A stretch of DNA of 37,365 bases from Betaproteobacteria bacterium RIFCSPLOWO2_12_FULL_64_23 (GTDB lineage Bacteria > Pseudomonadota > Gammaproteobacteria > Burkholderiales > SG8-39). The notes beneath the pieces are model-generated. The model was not told the origin of the DNA. It ran no database searches and saw only the letters and a program-made list of their open reading frames with translations. Shown piece by piece: positions 1-9,873 of the stretch. Location of the stretch: contig MERK01000073.1 of NCBI GenBank assembly GCA_001770575.1, positions 1 through 37,365 of the forward strand, in the 5' to 3' direction. A program made the translations under genes and the position numbers. How positions within the stretch are numbered: position 1 is the first letter of the stretch; the number at the start of each line of letters is the position of its first letter.

Positions 1-32
1 AAAACCCCCGCACTGCCCTTGTTGTTAACAAT

Positions 33-83
33 AACCGTGTTTCTTGTGCGGATGCGCTTTTCATCCGCGCAAGAAACACGGTT
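33..83. repeat. Long near-perfect inverted repeat (hairpin)
   Basis: Two 22-nt arms at 33-54 and 62-83 are reverse complements with one mismatch, around a 7-nt loop rich in T. It lies 92 nt beyond the yejF stop codon on the minus strand, so it could end or stabilise the peptide-uptake transcript. No U-run follows the stem on the minus strand, so a classical intrinsic terminator is not supported. It may instead be a dispersed palindromic repeat. The rest of 1-174 shows no gene. Confidence 0.6.
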
Positions 84-174
84 GGCGCGCGTCCCCCAGG
101 AGGACTTGCTTCGCGGCGCAGCGCGCAATTCTGCAGGTCGCATGCCCCAGAATCCAAGACGCGCCACGTTACGA

Positions 175-1875
175 TCACGCCGCGGCCGGCACGAAGCCGC
201 GCGGAATCGCGGACAGCAGACGCCGCGTGTATTCCTGTTTCGGCGCAAGATAAATGTCGTCCGAATTCGCCATTTCGACGAGTTTCCCGTCGTGCAGCAC
301 CATCACCTGGTCGGACATGTACTTGACCACGGCGAGATCGTGAGAAATGAAAATGTAGCTCATGCGGAATTCGTCCTGCAAGTCCTGCAGCAGATTCAGC
401 ACCTGCGCCTGGATCGAGACGTCGAGCGCGGACACCGACTCGTCGCAGATCAACACGTCGGGTTTCATCGTGAGGCAGCGCGCGATCGCGATGCGCTGGC
501 GCTGCCCGCCCGAGAACTCGTGCGGATACTTGTTGAACGCGACGCGGCCGAGCCCGACGCGGTCCAGCAGTGCATAAGCCAATTTCGAGCGCGCCGCGAG
601 ATCGGCGCCGATGCCGTGGATCTGCATCGGCTCGATCAGAATGTTTCCCACGGTGAAACGCGGATTGAGCGAGGCATAGGGATTCTGGAAGATGATCTGG
701 ATGCGCCGCTTATAGGGCATCAGTTCGCGCCGCGAAAGCTTGAGCAGGTCGGTTCCCTCGAACAGCACTTCGCCGCCGCTCGCGTCGATGAGACGCATCA
801 GCGCCAGGCCGATGGTGGTCTTGCCGGAGCCGGATTCGCCGACCAGGCCCAGCGTCTTTCCCTTGGCGAGTGTGAACGACACGCGCTCGACCGCGCGAAA
901 CGCCTTGTGCCCGAACAGACCTTCGCGCAGGCGGAATTCCTTGGACAGGTTGCGCGCCTCGAGAATGATGGCATCGTCTCCGGTGACACCGCGCTTGCGT
1001 TCCTGCTGCCCCGCGGGCTTGCCCTCGGTGCGCATGAAGTCGTCGATCACCGGCAAGCGCTGCGGCCGCCGGTCCAGCCGCGGCCGGCATTCCAGCAGCG
1101 CCCGGGTGTAGGGATGCCGCGGGCGCTGAAAAATCTCGGCCGCCGGCGCCGATTCGCGAATCTCGCCCTCTTGCATCACCACCACATGGTCCGCGATTTC
1201 GCCCACCAGCGCGAGATCGTGGGTGATGAACAGCACCGACATGTGGCGGCGCTGTTTCAGGTCCGCCAGCAGTTCCAGGATTTGCCTCTGGATGGTGACG
1301 TCGAGCGCCGTGGTCGGCTCGTCGGCGATCAGCAGTTTCGGTTCGCAGGCGATGGCCATCGCGATCATGACGCGCTGCTGTTGGCCGCCGGAGAGCTGGT
1401 GCGGATAGGAATTGACGCGCAGCTGCGGCTCCGGGATGCCGACTTCGCTCAGCACCTCTATGGCGCGCGCGCGCGCCTGCGCGCGGCCAAGACCCATGTG
1501 CAGGCGCAGCACCTCGCAGATCTGGTCGCCGACCGTGAACACCGGGTTCAACGACGTCATCGGCTCCTGGAAAATCATCGAAATCTCTTTGCCGCGGATC
1601 CGCTGCAGGCTCTCGCGCGGTTCGGTGAGCAGGTCGCGCCCTGCATACATCACGCGGCTGCCCTCCAGGATCATCGCCGACTCCGGCGGCAGCAGGCCCA
1701 TGATCGCCATCGCCGACACCGACTTGCCGCTGCCGGATTCGCCGACCAGCGCCACCGTGGCGTGGTTCGGGATGTCGAAGCTCACGCCCTTGACGGCGTC
1801 GAAGGTCTGCGTCTGGTCGAGCCGGAAGCGCACCCGGAGGTCGCGGATTTCGATCAGGTTTTGTTGTTCGGTCAT
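175..1875 (-). CDS. yejF: Peptide ABC transporter, double ATP-binding protein (YejF-like)
   Basis: This 566-residue protein carries two complete ABC ATPase domains in one chain and should power the YejB/YejE permease at the cytoplasmic face of the inner membrane. Domain 1 has a Walker A GESGSGKS at about residues 45-52, an LSGGQQQR signature and Walker B LLIADEP. Domain 2 repeats this with GESGSGKTT near 345, FSGGQRQR and VLICDES. A region typical of oligopeptide-importer ATPases (RHPYTRALLE) joins them. The fused layout is that of YejF/GsiA-type proteins rather than separate OppD and OppF. The frame stays open upstream into yejE, but family similarity begins at the ATG ending at 1875, 17 nt after the yejE stop. 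It is the last gene of the operon. Substrate specificity cannot be read from the sequence. Confidence 0.93.
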   Translation of the reverse strand: MTEQQNLIEIRDLRVRFRLDQTQTFDAVKGVSFDIPNHATVALVGESGSGKSVSAMAIMGLLPPESAMILEGSRVMYAGRDLLTEPRESLQRIRGKEISMIFQEPMTSLNPVFTVGDQICEVLRLHMGLGRAQARARAIEVLSEVGIPEPQLRVNSYPHQLSGGQQQRVMIAMAIACEPKLLIADEPTTALDVTIQRQILELLADLKQRRHMSVLFITHDLALVGEIADHVVVMQEGEIRESAPAAEIFQRPRHPYTRALLECRPRLDRRPQRLPVIDDFMRTEGKPAGQQERKRGVTGDDAIILEARNLSKEFRLREGLFGHKAFRAVERVSFTLAKGKTLGLVGESGSGKTTIGLALMRLIDASGGEVLFEGTDLLKLSRRELMPYKRRIQIIFQNPYASLNPRFTVGNILIEPMQIHGIGADLAARSKLAYALLDRVGLGRVAFNKYPHEFSGGQRQRIAIARCLTMKPDVLICDESVSALDVSIQAQVLNLLQDLQDEFRMSYIFISHDLAVVKYMSDQVMVLHDGKLVEMANSDDIYLAPKQEYTRRLLSAIPRGFVPAAA

Positions 1876-1892
1876 AATGCTCTCGAATCCTG

Positions 1893-2954
1893 CTACAGCA
1901 AGGCTTTCAGTTTCGGGTCGAGCGCATCGCGCAGCGCGTCGGTGAACAGGCTGAACGCGGTCACCAGCACCGCCATGCTGGCGGTCGCGGCGGCGAGCTG
2001 CCACCACTTGCCGATCACCAGCTCGTTCTGGGCTTCGGCAAGCATGGTGCCCCACGATACCAGTTCGACCGGCACGCCGAATCCGAGGAACGACAGAATC
2101 ACCTCGGCCTTGATGAACTGCACCACGTGCTGCGACAGCTGCACCAGGATGACGTGACTCACGTTGGGCAGGATCTGCACGAACATGCGGCGCATGTCCG
2201 AGGCGCCTATCGCGTCCGCCGCGCGCACGTATTCGCGCTCGCGGTGCTTGAGGTACTCCGCCCGCAACAGCCGGTAGATGCCGGTCCACCCGGTGATGCC
2301 GAGAATCATGATCACGGTGACGATGCCCTTGCCGAACACGGCGGCAAAGGCCAGGATCAGCAGGATGTAGGGTATCGAGGTGAAGACGTTGTAGATCCAC
2401 TCGAACAGGTCGTTGATCCGGCCGCCGAAATAACCGGCACAGGCGCCGAACACGGTGCCGAGAACGGCCGCCAGCAGCGCCGCGGCGAAACCGACGAAAA
2501 TCGATATCTCGGCGCCCTTCACCGTTTTCTTGATGATGTCCTTGCCCCACTTGTCGCCGCCGAATGGCAGTGTGTCGGAACGCTGGATCTCGGTCACCTT
2601 TATTCTAGCGGTGCGTTCGTCGAGTTCCTTGTAGTAGGGCGCCAGCGGATCAATATCGGAAAGATCGACCGGCGGCACCTTCGACTGCGCCGTGAGGTTG
2701 CGGCTCGACTCGGCCTCGAGGTTCTCGAGATGCGGGAGGAAACCGGGATTTGCGTAGGACACGCCGACTTCGCGGTTCCAGTCGCGGGCGACCAGTCCCA
2801 GCGCGGAGGCGAGAACTATCAGCATGTAGGCGACGACGATGACCACGCAAACCATGCCGAGGCGGTCGTTGCGCAGCCGCCGGAATGCGGCGCGCCACGG
2901 GCCGGCAGAGTCATGCCTGGTTTCCTCTGCGGTGCTTTCGATCACGGCGCTCAT
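1893..2954 (-). CDS. yejE: Peptide ABC transporter permease (YejE/OppC-like)
   Basis: This 353-residue inner-membrane permease pairs with YejB to form the channel for peptide import. A first membrane segment lies near residues 33-55. It is followed by a long periplasmic loop that includes DTLPFGGDKWGKDI, the usual entry motif of OppC-type permeases. Several further helices surround the EAA-type ATPase-contact loop (EYVRAADAIGASDMRRM, then LPNV). The length is a little above a standard OppC (about 300) and fits YejE, which carries the longer N-terminal loop. It lies 39 nt after yejB and 17 nt before yejF, so co-transcription is likely. Confidence 0.9.
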   Translation of the reverse strand: MSAVIESTAEETRHDSAGPWRAAFRRLRNDRLGMVCVVIVVAYMLIVLASALGLVARDWNREVGVSYANPGFLPHLENLEAESSRNLTAQSKVPPVDLSDIDPLAPYYKELDERTARIKVTEIQRSDTLPFGGDKWGKDIIKKTVKGAEISIFVGFAAALLAAVLGTVFGACAGYFGGRINDLFEWIYNVFTSIPYILLILAFAAVFGKGIVTVIMILGITGWTGIYRLLRAEYLKHREREYVRAADAIGASDMRRMFVQILPNVSHVILVQLSQHVVQFIKAEVILSFLGFGVPVELVSWGTMLAEAQNELVIGKWWQLAAATASMAVLVTAFSLFTDALRDALDPKLKALL

Positions 2955-2993
2955 CGCGGCCCCGACCGGGTCTGGTTCGAACTCATGTGAGCC

Positions 2994-3932
2994 TCATTTG
3001 AATTCGACGCGTGGATCGACCCACTTGTAGAGCACGTCGACCAGCAGGTTGAGGAACATGGTGAACACCGCGAGGTACACGGTGATCGCCTTGATCACTG
3101 GGAAATCGCTGCGCTCCACTGCGGTAATGACTTCGCGGCCCAGCCCCGGGATGGAAAAGAACTTCTCCAGCAGGAACGACCCGATCATCAGCGACGGCAG
3201 CGCGATCGCGACGTTGGTGAGGATCGGGATCATCGCGTTTCGCATCACGTGCTTGAACATCACCGTCGTCTCCGACAGGCCCTTGGCGCGCGCGGTGCGT
3301 ACGTAATCCTGGTTGATTTCGTCGAGGAAGAACGAGCGGTACAGCCGCAGGGTCGGCGCGACGCTGACGAGCAGCGCGAGGAACACCGGCAGCGGCGCGT
3401 ACACGACCAGGTTCTTCCAGTAGGATTCGCTCCAGCCCTGCACCGGGAACCAGCCCAGCAGGAAGCCGAACAGCCACTGGCCGAGGATGATGTAGACCAG
3501 GAACGAGATCGACATGGCGAAGGTGCAGGCGATCATGATCGCGCGGTCGGTAAGCGAACCGCGCACGTAGGCGACCCCCAGTGCGAAGACAATTCCCAGC
3601 GTCGTTTCCAACAACAGGAGCGGGAACATGATGGTGAGCGTCGGCCCGATGCGCGTCGCGAAAATGCGCGAGACCTCCTCGTTGGTGCTCCAGCTGCGGC
3701 CGAAGTCGCCGGTGACGATCTGCTGGCAGAAAATGATGAGCTGCCTCCAGAAGGGCTGGTCGACGCCGAGCTGCTTGCGGATGTTTTCGATCTGCTCCGG
3801 GTTCGAGATCTTGCCGGCGAGCACCTGCGCGGGGTCGCCGCCGACCCAGTTGAACAGGAAGAAAATCAGCAGCACGACGCCGAGCATCGTCGGAATCATC
3901 TGCCACAGCCTGCGAATGATATAGGCGGTCAT
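2994..3932 (-). CDS. yejB: Peptide ABC transporter permease (YejB/OppB-like)
   Basis: This 312-residue OppB-type permease begins MTAYIIRRLWQMIPTMLGV, the characteristic first helix of the family, with the usual GDP motif just after it. The EAA loop (DYVRTARAKGLSETTVMFKHV) contacts the ATPase. The frame stays open upstream into the M3 peptidase gene, but the ATG ending at 3932 is preceded by an AGAGGGG ribosome site and matches the family start. It follows the M3 peptidase by 29 nt. With YejE and YejF it forms an importer whose binding proteins are the four upstream genes. Confidence 0.9.
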   Translation of the reverse strand: MTAYIIRRLWQMIPTMLGVVLLIFFLFNWVGGDPAQVLAGKISNPEQIENIRKQLGVDQPFWRQLIIFCQQIVTGDFGRSWSTNEEVSRIFATRIGPTLTIMFPLLLLETTLGIVFALGVAYVRGSLTDRAIMIACTFAMSISFLVYIILGQWLFGFLLGWFPVQGWSESYWKNLVVYAPLPVFLALLVSVAPTLRLYRSFFLDEINQDYVRTARAKGLSETTVMFKHVMRNAMIPILTNVAIALPSLMIGSFLLEKFFSIPGLGREVITAVERSDFPVIKAITVYLAVFTMFLNLLVDVLYKWVDPRVEFK

Positions 3933-3961
3933 GCGCCCCTCTTCGTTTTGTGATTCACGCT

Positions 3962-5971
3962 TCAGCGCTTTCCGGTGATTTCCGCGAAAAACGCCTTGTT
4001 CGAAGGCTCGCGGCCGAGGAACTTCCTTACCAGCACCTGCGCCGGCACCTGCCCGCCGTTGGCGAGGATGAGGTCGCGGAAGCGATGTCCGACCTTTGGA
4101 TTCATGATATTTCCGCCGAACGCCGAGAGCATGTCGAGTGCCAGCACCTCCGACCACATGTAGCCATAGTAACCCGCGGCATAGCCGCCGGCGATATGCC
4201 CGAAGTTGCCGGGAAACTGCGTTCCCGCGACATACCCCAGCGGCGTCTCGGTTTCCATCCCGACCCAGGTCGCCAGCGCGTCGCCCGGTGCCGGCCCGGC
4301 CAGCGCCATGTCGAACGCAGCGTACAGGTGCTGGCGGCTGTACTTGATGCCCATGCCGTGCTTGCGCGCGTCGTCCAGCCGGCCGATGAGGTCCGCGCCG
4401 AGCACCGGGCAGTCCTTGCACGAGAGCCGCAGCAGCGCAATCGACTCCGGCCGCCGCGCCCATTCCTCGAACATTTGCGACGGCGCCTCGACGAAATCGC
4501 GCATCACGTTGGTGCCGCCCTGCGGGTTGTAGTCCGCGCGCGACAGCACGCCGTGCAGCACGTGGCCGAATTCGTGGAACAGAGTTTCGACTTCGTCGTG
4601 GGTGAGGCCTTTGCGGTCAAAGTTGGTCACCAGCACCGACACCGGGGTGCGCCCGGTTTTCTTCGATACGCTGCGCACGCCGAATGCCGCTGCATGCTTG
4701 TACTTGCCGTCGCGCGGGAACAGGTCGAGATAGATGCCGGAAATGAATTTCCCGCCGCGCGCATCGAGCACGTCGTAATAGCGCACATCCTCGTGCCAGG
4801 TCGGCACCTTTACCTCGCGAAACGTCACGCCATAGAGCCGGCTGGCCACGTTGAGCGCCCACTCGATGCTGGGAAGCGTCGGAAAATAGGCGCGCAGCGC
4901 CTCCTGGTCGACCGCGTAGCGCGATTTGCGCAGCTTCTCCTGGTAGTAGCTCACGTCCCAGCGCCCGATGGCGAGCTCGGCGGGCGGCTTGCCCAGTGTC
5001 GCCGCTTTCAGCGACCGCAGCTCCTCCACCTCGCGCTTCTCCAGCTCGCGCACCGCGTCCTTCACGCCGTCGAGGAAAGCGGTTACGTTTTCCGGTGTTT
5101 CCGCCATCCGGCGGCGGATCACGTAATGCGCGTAGCTCGACAGTCCGTAGAGCTGCGCCATCTCGAGCCGCAAGCGGGAGATCTCGTTCATGATCGCGAG
5201 ATTGCGCTCGCCGCCGCGGTTCTGGAACGCGACGTAGTAGCGTTTGCGCGCCGCTTCGTCGTCGGCATTCGCCATGAACGGGATGAATTCCGGATAGTCG
5301 AAGCCGAGCAGGTAATTGCCCTTGTCGTCGCGTTTCGCCTTGTCGAGATAGTCCTGCGGCATGCCGCGCAATTCGTCCGGCGTGAACGTGAGGCGTGTCT
5401 TGTTGTCGCGCACGTTGCGGTCGAACTCCTGGCGTAGTTCTTCCAGCCGGTTGATGATCGCTTTCGCGCGGCTGCGCGCTCCGGTGCCGAGCGCCACGCC
5501 GGTGTCCTCGAATTCGTCGAGCAGGTCGCGTTTGAGCTTGCGCGCATTGGGCGCGGCGGGTTTGACTGCGACAAAGCGCCGGTACAGCGCTTCGCGCTGC
5601 ATGAACTCGGTGCGCGCTTCGGTCGCCTTCAGAATGCACGCCTCAGCCGCGTCGCGCACCGGCTTTTCGGTATGCACGCTGCCCAGAAGGTAGATCAGGT
5701 CGAACACGTTCTCCGCATCGATCGACATCCGGTTCCAGGCATCGATGGTGTTGGCGATGTTTACCTTGGCGACTGGCAGCGCTTCGATCTGGCCGACCTG
5801 CTGCTGCGCTTTGGCTATTGCAGCCGCACATACCGACTTTATCTCGGTGGCGTCGTACACCTTCAGCACCGGGCGTGCCGGCGGCGTAGTCGTGGCACCG
5901 GCGAGCGCCGTCACGCACGCCGTCAGGAGAAGGGAGCCGAGTACGGCGCAATTCAGATTGCGGACTTGCAT
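3962..5971 (-). CDS. Periplasmic M3-family zinc oligopeptidase
   Basis: This 669-residue metallopeptidase of the thimet oligopeptidase (M3) family should cut short peptides. The zinc site HEFGH is near residue 466, and the third ligand is probably the Glu in DFVEAPSQMFEEW about 28 residues later. The start chosen (ATG ending at 5971, with a GGAGA ribosome site) gives an N-terminal signal sequence with a hydrophobic stretch LGSLLLTACVTALAGA, so export is predicted. The Cys in that stretch might make it a lipoprotein, but the lipobox is poor. It lies between the last binding-protein gene and yejB, which suggests that it trims peptides in the periplasm before uptake. An in-frame upstream extension reaching 6121 has no family similarity. 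Confidence 0.9.
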   Translation of the reverse strand: MQVRNLNCAVLGSLLLTACVTALAGATTTPPARPVLKVYDATEIKSVCAAAIAKAQQQVGQIEALPVAKVNIANTIDAWNRMSIDAENVFDLIYLLGSVHTEKPVRDAAEACILKATEARTEFMQREALYRRFVAVKPAAPNARKLKRDLLDEFEDTGVALGTGARSRAKAIINRLEELRQEFDRNVRDNKTRLTFTPDELRGMPQDYLDKAKRDDKGNYLLGFDYPEFIPFMANADDEAARKRYYVAFQNRGGERNLAIMNEISRLRLEMAQLYGLSSYAHYVIRRRMAETPENVTAFLDGVKDAVRELEKREVEELRSLKAATLGKPPAELAIGRWDVSYYQEKLRKSRYAVDQEALRAYFPTLPSIEWALNVASRLYGVTFREVKVPTWHEDVRYYDVLDARGGKFISGIYLDLFPRDGKYKHAAAFGVRSVSKKTGRTPVSVLVTNFDRKGLTHDEVETLFHEFGHVLHGVLSRADYNPQGGTNVMRDFVEAPSQMFEEWARRPESIALLRLSCKDCPVLGADLIGRLDDARKHGMGIKYSRQHLYAAFDMALAGPAPGDALATWVGMETETPLGYVAGTQFPGNFGHIAGGYAAGYYGYMWSEVLALDMLSAFGGNIMNPKVGHRFRDLILANGGQVPAQVLVRKFLGREPSNKAFFAEITGKR

Positions 5972-6130
5972 GAAATCTCCGTCAGATAGGAAGGCTGAGC
6001 TGCACCAATCGCGAAACCGGTGAATCTTATCAAAATACATGACTTCGCAGGTGTCATTCGCTGCGAACGTCGCAATGCCGTTGGCAGCTCGCCCTCCCCG
6101 GCGCGCCTTGCAACGCAGCAATCGGCCGCG

Positions 6131-7951
6131 CTAACGTGCAACAGCACGCTGTTTCTCCAGATCGACGTCGACGTAGCGCAGGACCGATCGCATCGTCGGG
6201 TGAGGCTTGTATCCGGCCACCCAAGGCTGCGCCAAGTGGGTCTCGATGCGATAAATGCCGAGTTTCCACGGCGCATAAGCAACTGCGAGTCGCGACAGCT
6301 CGTGAAACAGCCGGTTGCGCTCGGGCGAATCCGGCAACCGCTTCGCCTGGCGGTAGATGCGGTCATAGGCTTCGAGGCTGAAGCGCGAATCATTGCTCTG
6401 GCCGGCGTTGGGCCCGTAGAGCAGTTGCAGAAAATTGTCGGCATCCGGTATGTTGGCTAGCCAGCCGATGGTGCGCATCTGCAGTTTGCCGAGCTGGCCC
6501 GCCTTCAGCAGATCGGGCCAGGTGGCTTTGCGGAAGGTGAAACGAATGCCGATGGCGTCCATCGAGCGCTTCCACAGTTCGTCGTATTGGCGATCGAGCA
6601 GCGTCGGCGTCGAGGCATACTCAATGCTGAGCGGGCTGCCCTCCGGACGTTCGCGGTAGCCGTCGCCGTCGCGATCGATATAACCGAACAGATCGAGTAA
6701 GGCCTTTGCGCGCGCCGGGTCGTAGCCGTTCATCGGATTGCGAAACGCGGGGTCAAAGCCGGCAACGCCGGGGCCGATCGGCTGTTCGGCAGGCACCGCC
6801 TCGCGCTTGCGTATCACCGCGATCTCGGCATCGCGATCGTAGCCGAAGGAAATCGCTCGCCGCAGCGCGATTTTCTCCGCGGTGTAGCCGCCGACCACCG
6901 GATCCTGCATATTGAATACGGTGAAGAACAGCGACGGCTCATGCCCGCGGTGCGCCGATATCCCGCGCTTCGCCAGATTCGGCGCGAGGCTGCCGTTGGG
7001 CACCGCCAGATTGATGTATTCGTTGGGGACGCGCTCGAGTACGTCCAGCTCGCCATTCACAAACGCGAGCCAGCGCGGTTGTGATTCCTCGATTACGGCG
7101 TACTCGATGCGGCCGATGAGGGGCAGCAGCTTGCCGCGGTTCCTCGCGTAAATCGCCTGGGATTCCGCATCGTCGCCCGGCACGGCATCGAAGCGCAGGC
7201 TGCGAAAGCCCGGGCTGGCTTCGAGCACGATTTTGCTCGCCCGCTTCCACTCGGCAAGACGGAACGGACCGGTCCCGACCGGATGCGCGGCGATATCGTC
7301 GCCATAACGCTCGACCACCTCGCGCGCCATCGCGGCGGACGGTGGTGTCGCCAGCACATAAATGAAGGTGAAATCGGGCTGCGTCAGCCGGATGCGCAGC
7401 GTGTAGCGGTCGACGACCTCGATGCCTTCGATCGGCGCGTCGTAGTCGAATTTTCCGGTCTTCTTTGCGCGTTCCATCGCGTCGTCGGCGCCGACGATCT
7501 TCTTTTCAAATTGAAATAACCAGGGCGAGCGCCAGCGCGGGTCGAAATGGCGGCGCAGGCTGTAGGCGTAGTCCTGCGCCGTCAGCTCGCGCCGCGCGCC
7601 GTTGAAGGCCGGATCGTCATTGAAGTAGATGCCGCGGCGCAGCCGAAACGTGTATTCCGTGCCCTCCGTATTTATCTGGGGCATGCCTTCCAGCGTGTTC
7701 GGAATGAGCTTCGGCGGCCGCGCCAGATAATCGTATTGCAGCATGGCGTCGAACACTGCCTCGGTGATCGCCGCGGAATAGATGTCGCGCTGGTCCAGCG
7801 GATCGAAGGTGCTTTCGGCCACCGGGAACGCGATGCGGATGATCTTCGCCGGGTCGGCCGCAAGCGCGCCATGGACGGCGCCAATGAGGATCCACGCCAG
7901 CACCGCACCGAACGCGTGCCGCGAAGACCCGACCCGGATTGGCAAGCGCAT
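6131..7951 (-). CDS. Peptide ABC transporter substrate-binding protein, family 5 (copy 1)
   Basis: This 606-residue periplasmic binding protein of the SBP_bac_5 (OppA/YejA-like) family should deliver peptides to YejBEF. A signal peptide (residues 1 to about 32, ending GALAAD) precedes the mature domain. Family marks include YDYLARPPKLIPNT, AHPVGTGPF and QSNDSRF. An acidic loop DRDGDGYRE near residue 425 resembles a calcium-binding EF-hand loop. It is one of four tandem paralogues. The ATG ending at 7951 gives a clean signal peptide, but no strong ribosome site is visible. A GTG two codons upstream is an alternative start. Confidence 0.87.
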   Translation of the reverse strand: MRLPIRVGSSRHAFGAVLAWILIGAVHGALAADPAKIIRIAFPVAESTFDPLDQRDIYSAAITEAVFDAMLQYDYLARPPKLIPNTLEGMPQINTEGTEYTFRLRRGIYFNDDPAFNGARRELTAQDYAYSLRRHFDPRWRSPWLFQFEKKIVGADDAMERAKKTGKFDYDAPIEGIEVVDRYTLRIRLTQPDFTFIYVLATPPSAAMAREVVERYGDDIAAHPVGTGPFRLAEWKRASKIVLEASPGFRSLRFDAVPGDDAESQAIYARNRGKLLPLIGRIEYAVIEESQPRWLAFVNGELDVLERVPNEYINLAVPNGSLAPNLAKRGISAHRGHEPSLFFTVFNMQDPVVGGYTAEKIALRRAISFGYDRDAEIAVIRKREAVPAEQPIGPGVAGFDPAFRNPMNGYDPARAKALLDLFGYIDRDGDGYRERPEGSPLSIEYASTPTLLDRQYDELWKRSMDAIGIRFTFRKATWPDLLKAGQLGKLQMRTIGWLANIPDADNFLQLLYGPNAGQSNDSRFSLEAYDRIYRQAKRLPDSPERNRLFHELSRLAVAYAPWKLGIYRIETHLAQPWVAGYKPHPTMRSVLRYVDVDLEKQRAVAR

Positions 7952-7988
7952 GTACACGCGGAATCGGTTGCGCCGTTCCGCCGGCCCG

Positions 7989-9809
7989 CTAATTCCGGGC
8001 CTTGCGCTGCAACCCGACATCCACGTCAAGGTAGCGCAGGTTGAACAGCATGATCGGATGCTTGCGGTAGCCGATCACCCAGGGATGCGTCATGAACGTT
8101 TCGATACGGTGCATGCCGAGCTTCCATGGCGCATAGACCACCATCAGCCGCGTCATCTGCTGATAGAGCAGGTTGCGTTCGGGCGAATCCGGCAGCTTCT
8201 TCGCTTTTTCGTAGAGACGGTCGAATTCCGGCAAGCGAAAACGCGCATCGTTCGATTGTCCCGAATTCGGGCCGTACAGCAATTGCAGGAAATTGTCGGC
8301 GTCCGGGTAATCCGCGTACCAGGCGTAGCCGCGCATCTGGATTTTGCCCAGCTTGGACATCTTGAGCAGATCCGGCCATTTCGCCTTTTTGATGGTCAGC
8401 ATTACCCCGATCGCGTCCATCGATTTTTTCCACAGCTCGTCGAGCTCGCGATTGGCCGCATCCGGCGAGGACGCGTATTCGACGGATAGCGGACGGCCGT
8501 CCGGACGTTCGCGGTAACCGTCGCCATTGCGATCGATATAGCCGAACATATCGAGCAGCGCCTTGGCCTTGGCCGGGTTGTATTCCGCAAACGGATTGCG
8601 AAAATCCGGGTCGTATCCGGCAACGCCGGGGCCGATCGGTGTCTGCGCAAGAATCGCCTGCCCCTTGCGCACTACCAGGCGCTCCTCCTCGTTGTTGTAG
8701 CCGAGGCTCATCGCGCGCCGCAGCGCGATTCTTTCCGGCGTATAGCCGCCGATCACCGGATCCTCCATGTTGAAATAAGTCCAGGTGACTTCGGGTTCCG
8801 CCAGCTGCTGCAAGCCTATACCCAGCTTTGTGAGATTCGGCGCAAGCTTGCCGCCCGGCGCGGCCAGGTGAATGAACTCGTTTGGAACCCGCTCGATGAA
8901 ATCGTGCTCGCCGTTGAGAAAGGCGAGCCAGCGCGGCTGCCGCTCCTCGATGACGTCGATTTCCACCCTCCCAACCAGCGGCAGTTTCTTCCCCCTGCTC
9001 TTGGCAAGAAATGCCTGCCCCTCGGCATCGTCGGCGGCCGGCGACGCGTCGTAAGGCATTTCCCGGAAGCCCGGATTCGCTTCGAGCACCATGCGGCTCG
9101 AACGCCGCCACTCCTTGAGCATGAACGGTCCAGTACCTACGGGATGCGCGCCGACGTCGGTGCCATAGAACTCGACTACCTCGCGCGCCACGGCACTGGT
9201 CATCGAGGCAGCGAGGATCCACAGCAGGTTGTAGTCCGGGCTGGTGAGCTTGAGCCGCAGGGTGTAGCGCTCGGGGACGCTCAGGCCGTCGATCGGCGCG
9301 TCGTAATCGAATACGCCGGTCTTCGCCGCCTGCTCCATCACCGCGTTTGCCCCAACGATCTTGCCGTCGAACAGGAACAGCCACGGCGATTTCAGTTTGG
9401 GATCGAAGAAGCGGCGCAGGCTGTAGGCGTAGTCTTGCGCGATGAGCTCGCGCTGCTTGCCCTTGAACGCCGGATCCGGAGTGAAATGAATTCCGGAACG
9501 CAGGCGAAACGTGAACAGTGTGCCGCCCTCGCCCACTTCCGGCATTTCCCGCAGCGTGTTCGGGATCAGCTTGGGCGGCTGCGCCAGGTAATCGTAGGCC
9601 AGCATCGGATCGAGCATGCCCTCCAGCGCAGTATGCGAGTACAGATCAGACGCCACTACCGGATCGAAGGTGCTTTCGGCGATTCTCCAGGCGTAACGCA
9701 GCACCTTGTTCGGATCGGCCGCGGCGACTTGGGGCGGCGCGGCCAAACACGCCGCAAGCAGCACGGCGGCGGTCAGGCTGGAGCGGCAACTGCGTGTGGG
9801 CAGGTTCAT
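7989..9809 (-). CDS. Peptide ABC transporter substrate-binding protein, family 5 (copy 2)
   Basis: This second tandem binding protein has 606 residues, the same length as copy 1. It has a signal peptide at residues 1 to about 31 (ending VAAAD), then PNKVLRYAW and YDYLAQPPKLIPNT. It shares AHPVGTGPF and the acidic loop DRNGDGYRE with the other copies. Its start is an ATG ending at 9809, preceded by a weak GGGAC ribosome site. The stop lies 37 nt before copy 1. The 182-nt gap upstream, which separates it from copy 3, is the longest inside the operon and holds a REP-like doublet. The copies diverge outside the shared blocks, so differing peptide preference is plausible but unproven. Confidence 0.88.
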   Translation of the reverse strand: MNLPTRSCRSSLTAAVLLAACLAAPPQVAAADPNKVLRYAWRIAESTFDPVVASDLYSHTALEGMLDPMLAYDYLAQPPKLIPNTLREMPEVGEGGTLFTFRLRSGIHFTPDPAFKGKQRELIAQDYAYSLRRFFDPKLKSPWLFLFDGKIVGANAVMEQAAKTGVFDYDAPIDGLSVPERYTLRLKLTSPDYNLLWILAASMTSAVAREVVEFYGTDVGAHPVGTGPFMLKEWRRSSRMVLEANPGFREMPYDASPAADDAEGQAFLAKSRGKKLPLVGRVEIDVIEERQPRWLAFLNGEHDFIERVPNEFIHLAAPGGKLAPNLTKLGIGLQQLAEPEVTWTYFNMEDPVIGGYTPERIALRRAMSLGYNNEEERLVVRKGQAILAQTPIGPGVAGYDPDFRNPFAEYNPAKAKALLDMFGYIDRNGDGYRERPDGRPLSVEYASSPDAANRELDELWKKSMDAIGVMLTIKKAKWPDLLKMSKLGKIQMRGYAWYADYPDADNFLQLLYGPNSGQSNDARFRLPEFDRLYEKAKKLPDSPERNLLYQQMTRLMVVYAPWKLGMHRIETFMTHPWVIGYRKHPIMLFNLRYLDVDVGLQRKARN

Positions 9810-9873
9810 TGTTTCGTCCCGGATACGCCTAGCACGACGACACGTTAATTTCGAAGCCTGTCGACCTTGAACC

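Noticed and set aside
19..2157. Long open frame on the plus strand opposite yejF and yejE (also similar ones at 11706-13667 and 22326-24116)
   Set aside because: The translations are rich in Arg, His and Gln with no domain pattern, and they mirror well-supported genes on the other strand. High GC removes stop codons from such antisense frames.
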